From Marivita hallyeonensis (lineage in GTDB: Bacteria > Pseudomonadota > Alphaproteobacteria > Rhodobacterales > Rhodobacteraceae): DNA of 64,000 nucleotides. The position numbers and the translations under genes are program-made. Where the stretch lies: the NCBI RefSeq assembly GCF_900129875.1, contig NZ_FQXC01000001.1, forward strand, positions 1,048,167-1,112,166, given 5' to 3'. Of the stretch, positions 37,728 to 45,557 are shown in pieces. The notes under the pieces were generated by a model that saw only the letters and a list, made by a program, of their open reading frames with translations, ran no database searches and had not been told where the DNA came from. How positions within the stretch are numbered: position 1 is the first letter of the stretch; every line of letters starts with the position of its first letter.

Positions 37728-38309
37728 TTAACCCAAAGCTTGGAATTCAACCCGACGGTTTTCGTCTCCGCGCGGATCGTCGGCATTGTACGGAACGCCT
37801 TCGCCCATACCGATGGCTTCAAGCCGTGTTTCAGCGATGCCACAGTCGTTCACAAGATGGCGTTTGACTTCTTGAGCGCGCAAGAGTGACAGATTCTGAT
37901 TGTAGGAAGCTGACCCGGAACTGTCTGTGTGGCCGACAATCTGGAATAGTTGCACATCAACAGATTTCATCACCTGGCACAGCGTGGCGAGTTGGGGTTT
38001 CTGATCGTCGCGCAGCGTTGCGCTGTCGAAATCGAACTGGATCTTGATGTTAACCTGATCTGCCTTGTCGACCTCGGTGTATTCCTGTTCTGCAACGGCA
38101 ACTGTGGTTGACGGTGTAGCCTGATCTGTCGCGGTTTCGGCGCCGTCTGCCGGTACAAGGACGAGCCCGCGTGTTTTTTGCTTTTCGAAAGCGCGTGTGA
38201 TCTCTTCGGCGGTCATCTCTTCCGAGGACTGGGCAGAGACATGCTCCGCCACCGGGAAAGCAAGGGCGACCGCGATTGCGACGCTGGTAATGAATTCATG
38301 GCGTGTCAT
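37728..38309 (-). CDS. periplasmic OmpA-like peptidoglycan-binding protein
   Basis: A 193-residue protein from the ATG at 38309 (AGGA upstream), with a signal peptide (residues 1-25, ending HVSAQ). The C-terminal OmpA domain has QFDFDSATLRDDQKPQL, FQIVGHTDSSGSASYN and NRRVEFQAL. There is no lipobox Cys and no beta-barrel. It lies 34 nt upstream of the kinase gene on the same strand and may be co-transcribed. It could link the T6SS membrane complex or the kinase sensor to the wall (inference); TssL already carries a similar domain. Confidence 0.88.
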   Translation of the reverse strand: MTRHEFITSVAIAVALAFPVAEHVSAQSSEEMTAEEITRAFEKQKTRGLVLVPADGAETATDQATPSTTVAVAEQEYTEVDKADQVNIKIQFDFDSATLRDDQKPQLATLCQVMKSVDVQLFQIVGHTDSSGSASYNQNLSLLRAQEVKRHLVNDCGIAETRLEAIGMGEGVPYNADDPRGDENRRVEFQALG

Positions 38310-38501
38310 GGCAAATCGTGTCCTATAATGCATTAAATCGGTCTGACAAAAGGTTATCCCACGCGACGCGGACCGACAACTTTTTTCATCGGTTGTCGAC
38401 GTGTCGCGGAAAAGCCCTTCAGGCTTGGCGCGTCGCGCCAAAGAGGGTTTAATGGCAACGTGACCTGAAGGGACACAGTTTGATTTGAGGTTTTTTTGAA
38501 T
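38310..38501. promoter_or_regulatory. divergent region with a 17-nt palindrome
   Basis: This region lies between the OmpA-like gene (minus) and the M15 peptidase gene (plus). It contains TTGGCGCG-T-CGCGCCAA (38425-38441), a perfect 8-bp inverted repeat with a 1-nt centre, and a small AAGCC/GGCTT hairpin just before it. Either could be an operator or a 5' UTR structure. No clear promoter hexamers were seen. Confidence 0.35.
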
Positions 38502-39350
38502 ATGCGCGTGCTCCCAGCCGCCATTATCGGTTTGGCAATCATAATCGCGTCAGTGATATGGGTGTTTCTGCCAAGTTTGCTCATCGAAGAGGAGTCCTTT
38601 GATGGCCCCGCGATAGACTCCGGCGCCCGTATCGAAATTGAGATGCTCAATCAGCGCGTTGAGGATCTGCAGATCCGAATTGACGAGCTTTCGCAAGAAG
38701 TGGCTGAAGTTAAGGCGCGACCAGTGCCTCAAAGCGCTCCCACCTTCAATACCGCACCGCAGGAGCAGGAGCCTTTCCAGCCGAGCGGACCTAACGACAT
38801 CATTGACGCGTACGCACAGGTCGTTCTGATCGCCAACCGGAAAGAAGTAAACCAAGGGCTTCAAATCGCCGGACCGAGTTACCTCGCCCGAACCTTCGGC
38901 CCTCCGCGAGAGCAGCTGTCCGACCGTTGCGAACAGATGACCAACCGAAGATTGGCAGACAAGTTGGTGCTGGAAAAAGTGGGTCCGATCCGTGTGCAAA
39001 TGTTGCAACCCGCCGTGGACTCGCTGCGTCGCGTCTTTGAGAATATCCGACTAACCGATCCTGACCTGTATGCACGGATCAATACCGCTGGAGCACTGTG
39101 TGTCCGCCAGATCCGGGGCACGAGAGGTCGCGCATCGACCCATGCCTTTGGCCTTGCAGTGGACCTTAATATCGACGGAGTGCTCGACACACTTGGCGAT
39201 GGAAAGACGCAACTTGGATTGACGATCCTCGCGGATTTCTTTCGAAGTGAAGGCTGGGTATGGGGTGCCGCATGGCGTCGCGAGGACAGCATGCATTTCG
39301 AAGTAAGCCGTCAGAAGCTTGACGAATGGATCTCAGAAGGGCGGCTTTGA
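38502..39350 (+). CDS. membrane-anchored M15-family peptidoglycan peptidase
   Basis: A 282-residue protein with an N-terminal membrane anchor (about 5-27), a coiled-coil stretch (LNQRVEDLQIRIDELSQEV), a linker and a C-terminal peptidase domain of the M15 (D-Ala-D-Ala carboxypeptidase/VanY-like) type. Zinc motif residues are visible: STHAFGLAVDLN supplies His and Asp, and DSMHFEVS supplies the last His. It should cut peptide stems or cross-links in the periplasm. TTG at 38496 is an alternative start closer to the GAGG site. Next to the T6SS it may open the wall for complex assembly or be a simple housekeeping enzyme; position is the only link. Confidence 0.82.
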   Translation: MRVLPAAIIGLAIIIASVIWVFLPSLLIEEESFDGPAIDSGARIEIEMLNQRVEDLQIRIDELSQEVAEVKARPVPQSAPTFNTAPQEQEPFQPSGPNDIIDAYAQVVLIANRKEVNQGLQIAGPSYLARTFGPPREQLSDRCEQMTNRRLADKLVLEKVGPIRVQMLQPAVDSLRRVFENIRLTDPDLYARINTAGALCVRQIRGTRGRASTHAFGLAVDLNIDGVLDTLGDGKTQLGLTILADFFRSEGWVWGAAWRREDSMHFEVSRQKLDEWISEGRL

Positions 39351-39637
39351 GCGTTCAGGTTGAAGGACCGGACCTGCGGGCAGCTCAAATCCAGGTTTCT
39401 TCAGCGCGATGGTGGGACAAAAGCCAGAATTGAGTTGAGCTTGAACGAGCACACCAAGTCGCAGCTTCACTCGCAAATGTTTCGGACACTTCGAACGGGC
39501 TGGTTCCTTGCCGTTTCGTGAACGCGACGCCTTTTCTTCGATCTGACGTAAGCTGCAAGTGACTGACAATCGCGTGCCCTCGACGGCGGTTGCGTTCGGG
39601 TTAAGTCTCCCGCGGCAGGCATACGGAGTGGGGCTGA
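39351..39637. other. intergenic region, nothing recognised
   Basis: This 287-nt region separates the M15 gene from the FAD oxidoreductase gene. I see no RNA gene or strong terminator. A minus-strand ORF of 78 codons crosses it (39333-39569) but has no recognisable family or start context. Confidence 0.4.
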
Positions 39638-40576
39638 ATGAGGATCGCGATTATCGGGGCGGGTATGGCGGGATTGTCTTGCGCGCGGGCCTTGGTGGAT
39701 GTGGGTTTGCATCCCGTTGTGTTCGACAAGGGGCGGGGCATTGGTGGACGCGTTGCCACGCGACGCGGTTCGGATGGGATTCAATTCGACCACGGGGCGC
39801 AGTTTGCGACCGCGACAAGCCCGGAGTTCCAGAGCGTGCTCGACAGCGCGAAACGGGCGGGCTGGGCCGACGACTGGGTGTCGGGCGGGCAAGCCTTGGG
39901 TGTCGTGGGGGTGCCGGGCATGACAGGGCTGGCGAAGCACCTGGCAGACGGTGTCGAGGTGAAGCAAAGCACTGAAGTGCATGCGATCGAAGCGGAAAGC
40001 GGGATGTGGCATCTGAACGGCGACGGACCATTGGGCGCATTCGACCTTGTGGTTTGTACGGCACCGGCGCCGCAGACGGCGGTGGTGTGCGCGAACGTGT
40101 TGCCGAACGCGGCTGACCTGGACGCAGTGCGATACGATGCCTGTCTCACGCTGATGGTGGCGCTCGACGCAGGCGTGGACCTGCCGGACACGCAGGTGTC
40201 ACCGACTGAAGAAATCGCCTGGATCGCAAGAGACAGTTCAAAGCCCGGACGCGGAGACGCCGCGTGTTGGGTGGTGCAGGCCACGCCGGAGTGGAGCGTC
40301 CGGCATCTGGAGATGGACAAGCCAGACATATGCGCGCTGCTGCTGGAGCGGTTCCTGTCACATTGCGGTGCCGCGGCAAAGGATGTGCGCCACGCGGCGG
40401 CGCATCGTTGGCGGTATGCACAGGTGGCGCAACCACTTGGACGGCCGTTTCTGACCAACCAAGACAACACGCTTTACGCAGGCGGCGACTGGGCGCTTGG
40501 GCCAAAGGTCGAACACGCCTGGAAAAGCGGAACCGAAATCGCGCGGGATCTGTTGAGGCAGCATGACCTTATCTGA
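39638..40576 (+). CDS. FAD-dependent oxidoreductase (renalase/amine oxidase-like)
   Basis: A 312-residue flavoprotein with an N-terminal Rossmann motif IIGAGMAGLSCARAL, the FDKGRGIGGRVATRR stretch that follows the second beta strand, and DHGAQFATA. The C-terminal LYAGGDWALGPKVEHAWKSG closes the FAD site. This pattern fits the renalase-like bacterial NAD(P)-binding/amine oxidase group. The substrate is unknown. GGAG precedes the ATG. The 3' end overlaps the next gene by 14 nt. Confidence 0.85.
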   Translation: MRIAIIGAGMAGLSCARALVDVGLHPVVFDKGRGIGGRVATRRGSDGIQFDHGAQFATATSPEFQSVLDSAKRAGWADDWVSGGQALGVVGVPGMTGLAKHLADGVEVKQSTEVHAIEAESGMWHLNGDGPLGAFDLVVCTAPAPQTAVVCANVLPNAADLDAVRYDACLTLMVALDAGVDLPDTQVSPTEEIAWIARDSSKPGRGDAACWVVQATPEWSVRHLEMDKPDICALLLERFLSHCGAAAKDVRHAAAHRWRYAQVAQPLGRPFLTNQDNTLYAGGDWALGPKVEHAWKSGTEIARDLLRQHDLI

Positions 40577-41396
40577 TCCCCGTATCGCCCGACTGATCAC
40601 GCTTGTGATAGCCGCTTTGCGTCCGCCTGCCGGACGTCGCCGGATTGCGCTCGCTCTATTTATGGGCGTTCTCTGCCATGCCGTTTTCGCGGTCGGTGTT
40701 CTGGCCATGATGTGGGCGATGTTTTTCGGCATGAGCGAGAGTTTTGGATCGGTGCCTTGGCCCTGGGCCTTTGTCGCGAACGCGCTCCTCATTCTTCAGT
40801 TTCCGCTGGTGCATTCCTTCCTGCTGACCAAGCGGGGGATGGGGCTTTTGGCGCGGATGTTGCCCGGACCGCATGGCGGGACGTTGTCGACCACGACTTA
40901 TGCGATCATTGCATCGGTGCAGCTGGGCGCGCTGTTTCTGCTTTGGACACCTTCGGGCATCATTTGGTACCGGGCCGAGGGGCTGGCATTCTGGGCCATT
41001 TGCGCGGCCTATGCCGCGACTTGGCTGCTCTTGATGAAGGCGAGTTTCGACGCCGGTGCAGAGGTTCAATCGGGCGCGTTGGGCTGGATGTCGCTCTTGG
41101 GCAAGATCAAACCAAAATTTCCGGACATGCCGACCCAGGGCCTGTTCCGGATCATCCGCCAACCGATTTACGTGGCGTTTGCACTGACACTCTGGGCGGT
41201 GCCGGTCTGGACACCCGATCAACTTGTCCTCGCGCTCAGCTATACGGCCTATTGCTTGTTGGCGCCGAGACTGAAGGAAAAGCGCTTCGAGAAGCGCTAT
41301 GGGGACGCGTTTGATCGCTATCGCCGCGACGTGCCGTATGTGATGCCGCGGTTGAAGAACGGTGCCGGGAAAAGCGAGGAGGGCCATAATGCCTGA
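40563..41396 (+). CDS. isoprenylcysteine-methyltransferase-like membrane methyltransferase
   Basis: A 277-residue membrane protein with five or six predicted helices. The C-terminal stretch GLFRIIRQPIYVAFAL, then RLKEKRFEKRYGDAFDRYRRDVPYV, is the conserved SAM-binding signature of the ICMT/PEMT/NnrU superfamily. Some members of this group methylate methanethiol (MddA) in bacteria; that is one possibility here, not shown. It overlaps the FAD oxidoreductase gene by 14 nt and the UbiG-like gene by 8 nt, so the three are co-expressed. Confidence 0.75.
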   Translation: MTLSDPRIARLITLVIAALRPPAGRRRIALALFMGVLCHAVFAVGVLAMMWAMFFGMSESFGSVPWPWAFVANALLILQFPLVHSFLLTKRGMGLLARMLPGPHGGTLSTTTYAIIASVQLGALFLLWTPSGIIWYRAEGLAFWAICAAYAATWLLLMKASFDAGAEVQSGALGWMSLLGKIKPKFPDMPTQGLFRIIRQPIYVAFALTLWAVPVWTPDQLVLALSYTAYCLLAPRLKEKRFEKRYGDAFDRYRRDVPYVMPRLKNGAGKSEEGHNA

Positions 41397-42102
41397 CGGA
41401 CAGCGCAACAACCTTGCGATCTATGACGACGTGGCCGCGCAGTGGTGGTCGGACGACATCCGCTGGGTGCGTACGCTCAAGAACATGGTGCCGGGGCGGC
41501 TGAGCTGGTTCAATCGGCACATCGATTGGGCAGGCAAAGAGGTGCTTGATCTGGGATGCGCAGGCGGGTTCATGGCCGAAGCATTGGATGACGAAGGGGC
41601 GAATGTGACCGGCATCGACCCCGCCAAGGACGCAATTGAAGCAGCCAAGGCGCACGCTGTGTCCGAGGGGCGGGACATCCGGTATGATGTCGGCGTGGGT
41701 GAAGACTTGCCTTATCCGGACGCGTCCTTTGATGCAGTCGTATGCGTTGACGTTCTGGAACACGTCTCGGACCTGCCGCAGGTCATACGCGAAGTGGCGC
41801 GGGTGCTGCGCCCTGGCGGGACATTTCTTTTTGACACGATCAACCGCAATGCGATTGCCAAATTCGCAACGATCACCGTGGCCGAAGATGTTCTGAAGCT
41901 TCTGCCCAAAGGCACACATGACCCCGACATGTTCGTCAAGCCGACAGAATTGGAAAAGCACTTGAAAGCGGCTGGTTTCGACGTCGGGCCGATGACCGGG
42001 CTCGGTCCGCGAGGCATCAATCGAAGGGGTGATTTCGTGTTCGGCCGCGTGCCTGGCACGATGGTCATTTACATGGGAACGGCACAAAAGGCAGCGACGT
42101 GA
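41389..42102 (+). CDS. UbiG-like class I methyltransferase
   Basis: A 237-residue protein from the ATG at 41389, preceded by GGAGG. SAM motifs: VLDLGCAGGFMAEAL (I), VTGIDPAKDAIEAA (II), FDAVVCVDVLEHV (IV) and LRPGGTFLFDTINRN (V/VI). The THDPDMFVKPTELEKHL stretch resembles the UbiG quinone O-methyltransferase family. It could be a ubiquinone-pathway paralogue or act on another small molecule. It overlaps the genes on both sides. Confidence 0.82.
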   Translation: MPDGQRNNLAIYDDVAAQWWSDDIRWVRTLKNMVPGRLSWFNRHIDWAGKEVLDLGCAGGFMAEALDDEGANVTGIDPAKDAIEAAKAHAVSEGRDIRYDVGVGEDLPYPDASFDAVVCVDVLEHVSDLPQVIREVARVLRPGGTFLFDTINRNAIAKFATITVAEDVLKLLPKGTHDPDMFVKPTELEKHLKAAGFDVGPMTGLGPRGINRRGDFVFGRVPGTMVIYMGTAQKAAT

Positions 42103-42491
42103 CGACATTGGCGCTTTTGACGACGGCACTGCTCTTCGGAGGAATGGTGCTCTATTCCTTTGGTTTCGCGGCGTTTCTGTTCACGGCTCTGCCTGCCGAA
42201 ACGGCCGGGCCCACCATACGGCGGGCGTTCCCGCATTTTTATCTCTTCGTGATCGCGGGTGCGGCGGTTTCGGCGGTCTTGCTGGCCTTGTCCGATCCGA
42301 TTGGCGCGCTCATCATGGCCGCCATTGCCGCAACAACCGTGCCGACGCGGCAAAAGCTGATGCCCGCCATCAATGCCGCGACGGATGCTGGTGACAAGAA
42401 GCGCTTCGCGCTGTTGCATGGCGTGTCGGTTGTGATCACTTTGATCCATATCGTCGCCGCCGCGTATGTGCTTCACCGCTTTATTGGTTGA
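42099..42491 (+). CDS. DUF4149-like membrane protein
   Basis: A 130-residue protein with four predicted membrane helices. The arrangement (GGMVLYSFGFAAFLF, then FPHFYLFVIAGAAVSAVLLAL, a cytosolic MPAINAATDAGDKKRFALLHG loop, and a last helix) fits the DUF4149/TMEM205-like family. The function is unknown. It overlaps the methyltransferase by 4 nt and ends the four-gene unit. Confidence 0.75.
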   Translation: MTTLALLTTALLFGGMVLYSFGFAAFLFTALPAETAGPTIRRAFPHFYLFVIAGAAVSAVLLALSDPIGALIMAAIAATTVPTRQKLMPAINAATDAGDKKRFALLHGVSVVITLIHIVAAAYVLHRFIG

Positions 42492-42736
42492 CTTCCTGCG
42501 GCGCGACGCCCATGTGCAGTCTATCGCTGCGCAGCCGCGTGAGCTTGCCGCGCCCGGTTGAGGCGCATCAGCGAAACGATTTCAGTTCCCCATCACGCAG
42601 GGTTCCTGACGCACTGCCACCCGATCCGGGATGATCCCGTTCGGTCAAATGGCGCTGCGAGACCCTCGACGGCCGCAGGCTTTGCGGCACTGACAATTCT
42701 GCGTGCCGGACGGGTGCGTGGACGAAAAGGATAATT

Positions 42737-44002
42737 TTGTCTGACTTTGACACACTGGGCCTGAGGCCCGAACTAAACGCCGCGCTGAAAGAGGCCGGCC
42801 TGACATCTCCGACCCCGATCCAGTCGCAAGCCATTCCGCTTGCTACCGAGGGGCACGATATTCTGGGGCTGGCACAAACCGGAACCGGAAAAACGCTCGC
42901 CTTTGGCTTGCCATTGATCTCTCATCTTCTCGACATGCCCGAGCGACCGGCGGCGAAGACGGCCAAAGCGCTTATCCTTGCACCGACGCGTGAACTGGTA
43001 AACCAGATCGCAGAGAACCTTCGAGCGATGACGCAAAAGACCAAGCTGCGCGTGACCGTCGTGGTCGGCGGGCAGTCCATCAATAAACAAATCCACCAGC
43101 TTCAGCGCGGAACGGATGTTCTTGTCGCGACGCCTGGGCGCTTGATCGACCTGATGGATCGGCGCGCCGTCGATCTGGGTCAGGTGCGGCATCTGGTGCT
43201 CGACGAAGCGGATCAGATGCTCGACATGGGCTTCATTCACGCTTTGCGCCGGATCGCGCCCAAGCTTGGCACGCCCCGCCAGACCATGCTGTTTTCGGCA
43301 ACGATGCCGAAACAGATGGAGGAGTTGAGCAGAGCCTACCTCACCAACCCGAAAAAAGTGCAGGTTTCACCTCCGGGCAAGGCGGCGGACAAGATCACGC
43401 AGTCTGTGCACTTTCTGGGAAACAAGGCGGACAAGCAGGTCAAACTGCGCGAGATCCTGTCCAAGGATATGGATGCGCTCACATTGGTCTTTTCCCGCAC
43501 GAAACACGGTGCGGAAAAGCTGATGAAGGGGCTTGTCGCCGATGGATTCAACGCCGCGTCGATCCACGGCAACAAGAGCCAGGGTCAGCGCGACCGCGCG
43601 ATCAAGGCATTCCGGGACGGTACGATCACCGTTCTTGTGGCGACCGATGTTGCCGCGCGAGGTATCGACATTCCCGGCGTGGAATACGTGATCAACTATG
43701 ATCTGCCCGATGTGCCAGACAACTACGTGCACCGCATCGGACGCACAGCCCGCGCCGGACGTGAGGGGGAGGCGATTGCCTTCTGTACGCCGGACGAGGC
43801 AGATCTCTTGCGACAGATCGAAAAGCTCATGAAAATCGCCATCCCGGTGGGCAGTGGCGAACCGCCGACCGATCCAGTCGCCCGAAAACCGCAACCGCGT
43901 GGTCGCGGACGTGGGCCCGCGCAGGCGGCGCGACCCGAGGGACAGAAGCCGAAAAGCAAGAGCCGCGGACGCCGCCGGTCCCGGTCGCGACAAGCGGCGT
44001 AA
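42737..44002 (+). CDS. rhlE: DEAD-box RNA helicase (RhlE-like)
   Basis: A 421-residue DEAD-box helicase. Motifs in order: Q motif (PTPIQSQAIP), Walker A AQTGTGKT (46-53), PTRELVNQ, TPGRL, LDEADQML, FSATMP, ATDVAARGID and HRIGRTARAG. The C-terminal tail is Arg/Lys/Gly-rich (RGRGRGPAQAARPEG onward), as in RhlE proteins that bind RNA or ribosomal precursors. The start codon is TTG with AAAAGG 6 nt upstream. A strong intrinsic terminator follows the stop. Confidence 0.92.
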   Translation: MSDFDTLGLRPELNAALKEAGLTSPTPIQSQAIPLATEGHDILGLAQTGTGKTLAFGLPLISHLLDMPERPAAKTAKALILAPTRELVNQIAENLRAMTQKTKLRVTVVVGGQSINKQIHQLQRGTDVLVATPGRLIDLMDRRAVDLGQVRHLVLDEADQMLDMGFIHALRRIAPKLGTPRQTMLFSATMPKQMEELSRAYLTNPKKVQVSPPGKAADKITQSVHFLGNKADKQVKLREILSKDMDALTLVFSRTKHGAEKLMKGLVADGFNAASIHGNKSQGQRDRAIKAFRDGTITVLVATDVAARGIDIPGVEYVINYDLPDVPDNYVHRIGRTARAGREGEAIAFCTPDEADLLRQIEKLMKIAIPVGSGEPPTDPVARKPQPRGRGRGPAQAARPEGQKPKSKSRGRRRSRSRQAA

Positions 44003-44019
44003 CCGTTTGAACGAATTGG

Positions 44020-44055
44020 AAGCGGCCTGTTTAGCGACAGGCCGCTTTTCTTTTT
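44020..44055 (+). terminator. intrinsic terminator of the rhlE-like gene
   Basis: An 11-bp perfect stem (AAGCGGCCTGT / ACAGGCCGCTT) with a TTAGCG loop, followed by TTCTTTTT. It starts 17 nt after the helicase stop codon and reads in the plus direction. Confidence 0.92.
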
Positions 44056-44160
44056 GTAAGAAGAAATATCAGAACCCATAAGAAAATTTGGCTTTTGGTT
44101 ATCAATGCTGACCGTTACTGTGCGCGTGGGGACTTCCGAGACCAAGCGGTGGGAATGCAC

Positions 44161-44892
44161 GTGGCAGAACACGGGTCAGTCATGAACGTGACGGTGCAAC
44201 GCGGATCGGCCGATACGCCGACGCGCACCGAGACGTTCGATGTGCCCGCGTATGACAATCAGACAGTGCTCGACGTGGTGTCTTGGATCCAGCAGAACGC
44301 GGACCCGACGCTGACCTATCGCTTCGCCTGCCGGGTCGGCATGTGCGGGTCCTGCGCAATGATGGTGAACGGAGTGCCACGCTGGACCTGCCGGACGCAT
44401 GTCAGCAAGGTTCTTGACGGCAACAAAATCAACATCGCACCGCTGCGCAATCTGCCGGTCATCAAGGACCTTGCCGCGGACATGGACCCATTTTTCGACA
44501 AATGGGTGGCTGCCGAGGGGAAGCACCATCCGACACGGACGCGAGAGGAGGAGATCGCGCCCGTGGACCCGCAGGCGGAGGAACGGCAAGCTGCCAGTGC
44601 CGGGATCGAGTGCATCAACTGCTCGATCTGCTACTCCGCCTGCGACACTGTTACCGGCAATCCGGACTACCTTGGCCCGGCGGCGCTGCAGCGGGCGTGG
44701 ACCCTGTACAACGACGCCAAGGATGCGGATCGTGATGCGATTCTGGACGCCGTGTCGGGGAAGGGCGGGTGCCACAACTGCCATTCGATGGGGTCCTGCA
44801 CGGCCTACTGTCCGAACGAACTCGACCCGCTGTCCGCCATCGCCGGACTGAAGCGCGCCACGACGCGGCGGTTCTTCGGGAGGCGCGGCTGA
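44161..44892 (+). CDS. complex-II-like iron-sulfur subunit (SdhB/FrdB family)
   Basis: A 243-residue SdhB/FrdB-type protein. The N-terminal ferredoxin domain has CRVGMCGSC and a later Cys in PRWTC for the 2Fe-2S cluster. The C-terminal domain has CINCSICYSAC and CHNCHSMGSCTAYCP for the 4Fe-4S and 3Fe-4S clusters. I prefer GTG at 44161 (GGTGGGA 6 nt upstream); ATG at 44182 is in frame but has no SD. Gene order (FeS, anchor, anchor, flavoprotein) differs from the sdhCDAB order usual in Rhodobacterales, so this is probably a paralogue rather than the respiratory succinate dehydrogenase. Confidence 0.9.
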   Translation: MAEHGSVMNVTVQRGSADTPTRTETFDVPAYDNQTVLDVVSWIQQNADPTLTYRFACRVGMCGSCAMMVNGVPRWTCRTHVSKVLDGNKINIAPLRNLPVIKDLAADMDPFFDKWVAAEGKHHPTRTREEEIAPVDPQAEERQAASAGIECINCSICYSACDTVTGNPDYLGPAALQRAWTLYNDAKDADRDAILDAVSGKGGCHNCHSMGSCTAYCPNELDPLSAIAGLKRATTRRFFGRRG

Positions 44893-45221
44893 TGCTCGAC
44901 ATGCGGCTTTACATGGCGCAACGGCTGAGTGCCTTGGTCATGGCCCCGTTCGTGATCGTTCATATCGGGGTGATGATCTACGCGATCCAGGGCGGGTTGA
45001 CGGCGGCGGAAATCCTGGGGCGTACCCAAGGATCACTGTTCTGGTTCCTGTTCTACGGAATTTTCGTTGTCGCCGTCTCGATCCACGCGGCCATTGGGTT
45101 GCGAGTAATCCTGTTCGAATGGGCGGGACTGAAGGGCGTAGCGTTGAGCGTAATATCATGGGGGATCGGCCTTGTTCTGTTCGCCATGGGGGCCAACGCG
45201 GTCTGGGCGGTGACGGCATGA
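44892..45221 (+). CDS. complex-II-like membrane anchor, cytochrome b type (SdhC-like)
   Basis: A 109-residue protein with three predicted membrane helices. It has the RLSALVMAPFVIVHIGVM and VVAVSIHAAIGLRVILFEW patterns, giving two His suited to heme or quinone binding as in SDH/FRD anchor subunits. It overlaps the FeS subunit by 1 nt (TGATG) and the next anchor gene by 4 nt. It should dock the FeS-flavoprotein dimer to the membrane and pass electrons to quinone. Confidence 0.8.
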   Translation: MLDMRLYMAQRLSALVMAPFVIVHIGVMIYAIQGGLTAAEILGRTQGSLFWFLFYGIFVVAVSIHAAIGLRVILFEWAGLKGVALSVISWGIGLVLFAMGANAVWAVTA

Positions 45222-45556
45222 AAGTCGCGCGCGCGCATCCGCTGTGGCTGGCCTACATCCTGCACCGCGTGTCGGGCATCGCACTGGCACTGTTCCTGCC
45301 GCTGCATTTCTGGGTCCTCTCGTTGGCGCTGACCGATGCCGCGCGGCTCGACAGTTTTCTGACGCTGACCGAGATGCCGTTGGTCAAGCTGGCCGAGTTC
45401 GGGTTGGTCTTCCTGCTGGCGGTGCATCTTTTCGGGGGGTTGCGGCTTTTAGCGATGGAGTGGCTGCCGTGGACCGCACCGCAAAAGACATGGGCGGCGG
45501 CGGCGGTGGCCGGGTCGCTTTTCGTGTCCGGCACGTTCTTTCTACAGGCGATTTGA
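45218..45556 (+). CDS. complex-II-like second membrane anchor (SdhD/SdhC-like)
   Basis: A 112-residue protein with three predicted membrane helices. AHPLWLAYILHRVSGIALAL matches the SdhC signature region (HRxSG), and further His occur in LPLHFWVL and LAVHLFGGLR. It overlaps the preceding gene by 4 nt and ends 1 nt before the flavoprotein gene. Together with the first anchor it forms a two-protein membrane part. Confidence 0.82.
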   Translation: MKVARAHPLWLAYILHRVSGIALALFLPLHFWVLSLALTDAARLDSFLTLTEMPLVKLAEFGLVFLLAVHLFGGLRLLAMEWLPWTAPQKTWAAAAVAGSLFVSGTFFLQAI

Positions 45557-45557
45557 T

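Noticed and set aside
39333..39569. 78-codon minus-strand ORF in the intergenic region after the M15 gene
   Set aside because: No family, no good start context and overlap with the M15 3' end; not enough support for a gene call.
42492..42736. Possible small gene or RNA between the DUF4149 and helicase genes
   Set aside because: The only ORF there (minus strand, 42568-42834) runs into the helicase coding region and lacks a recognisable product. No RNA fold stands out.
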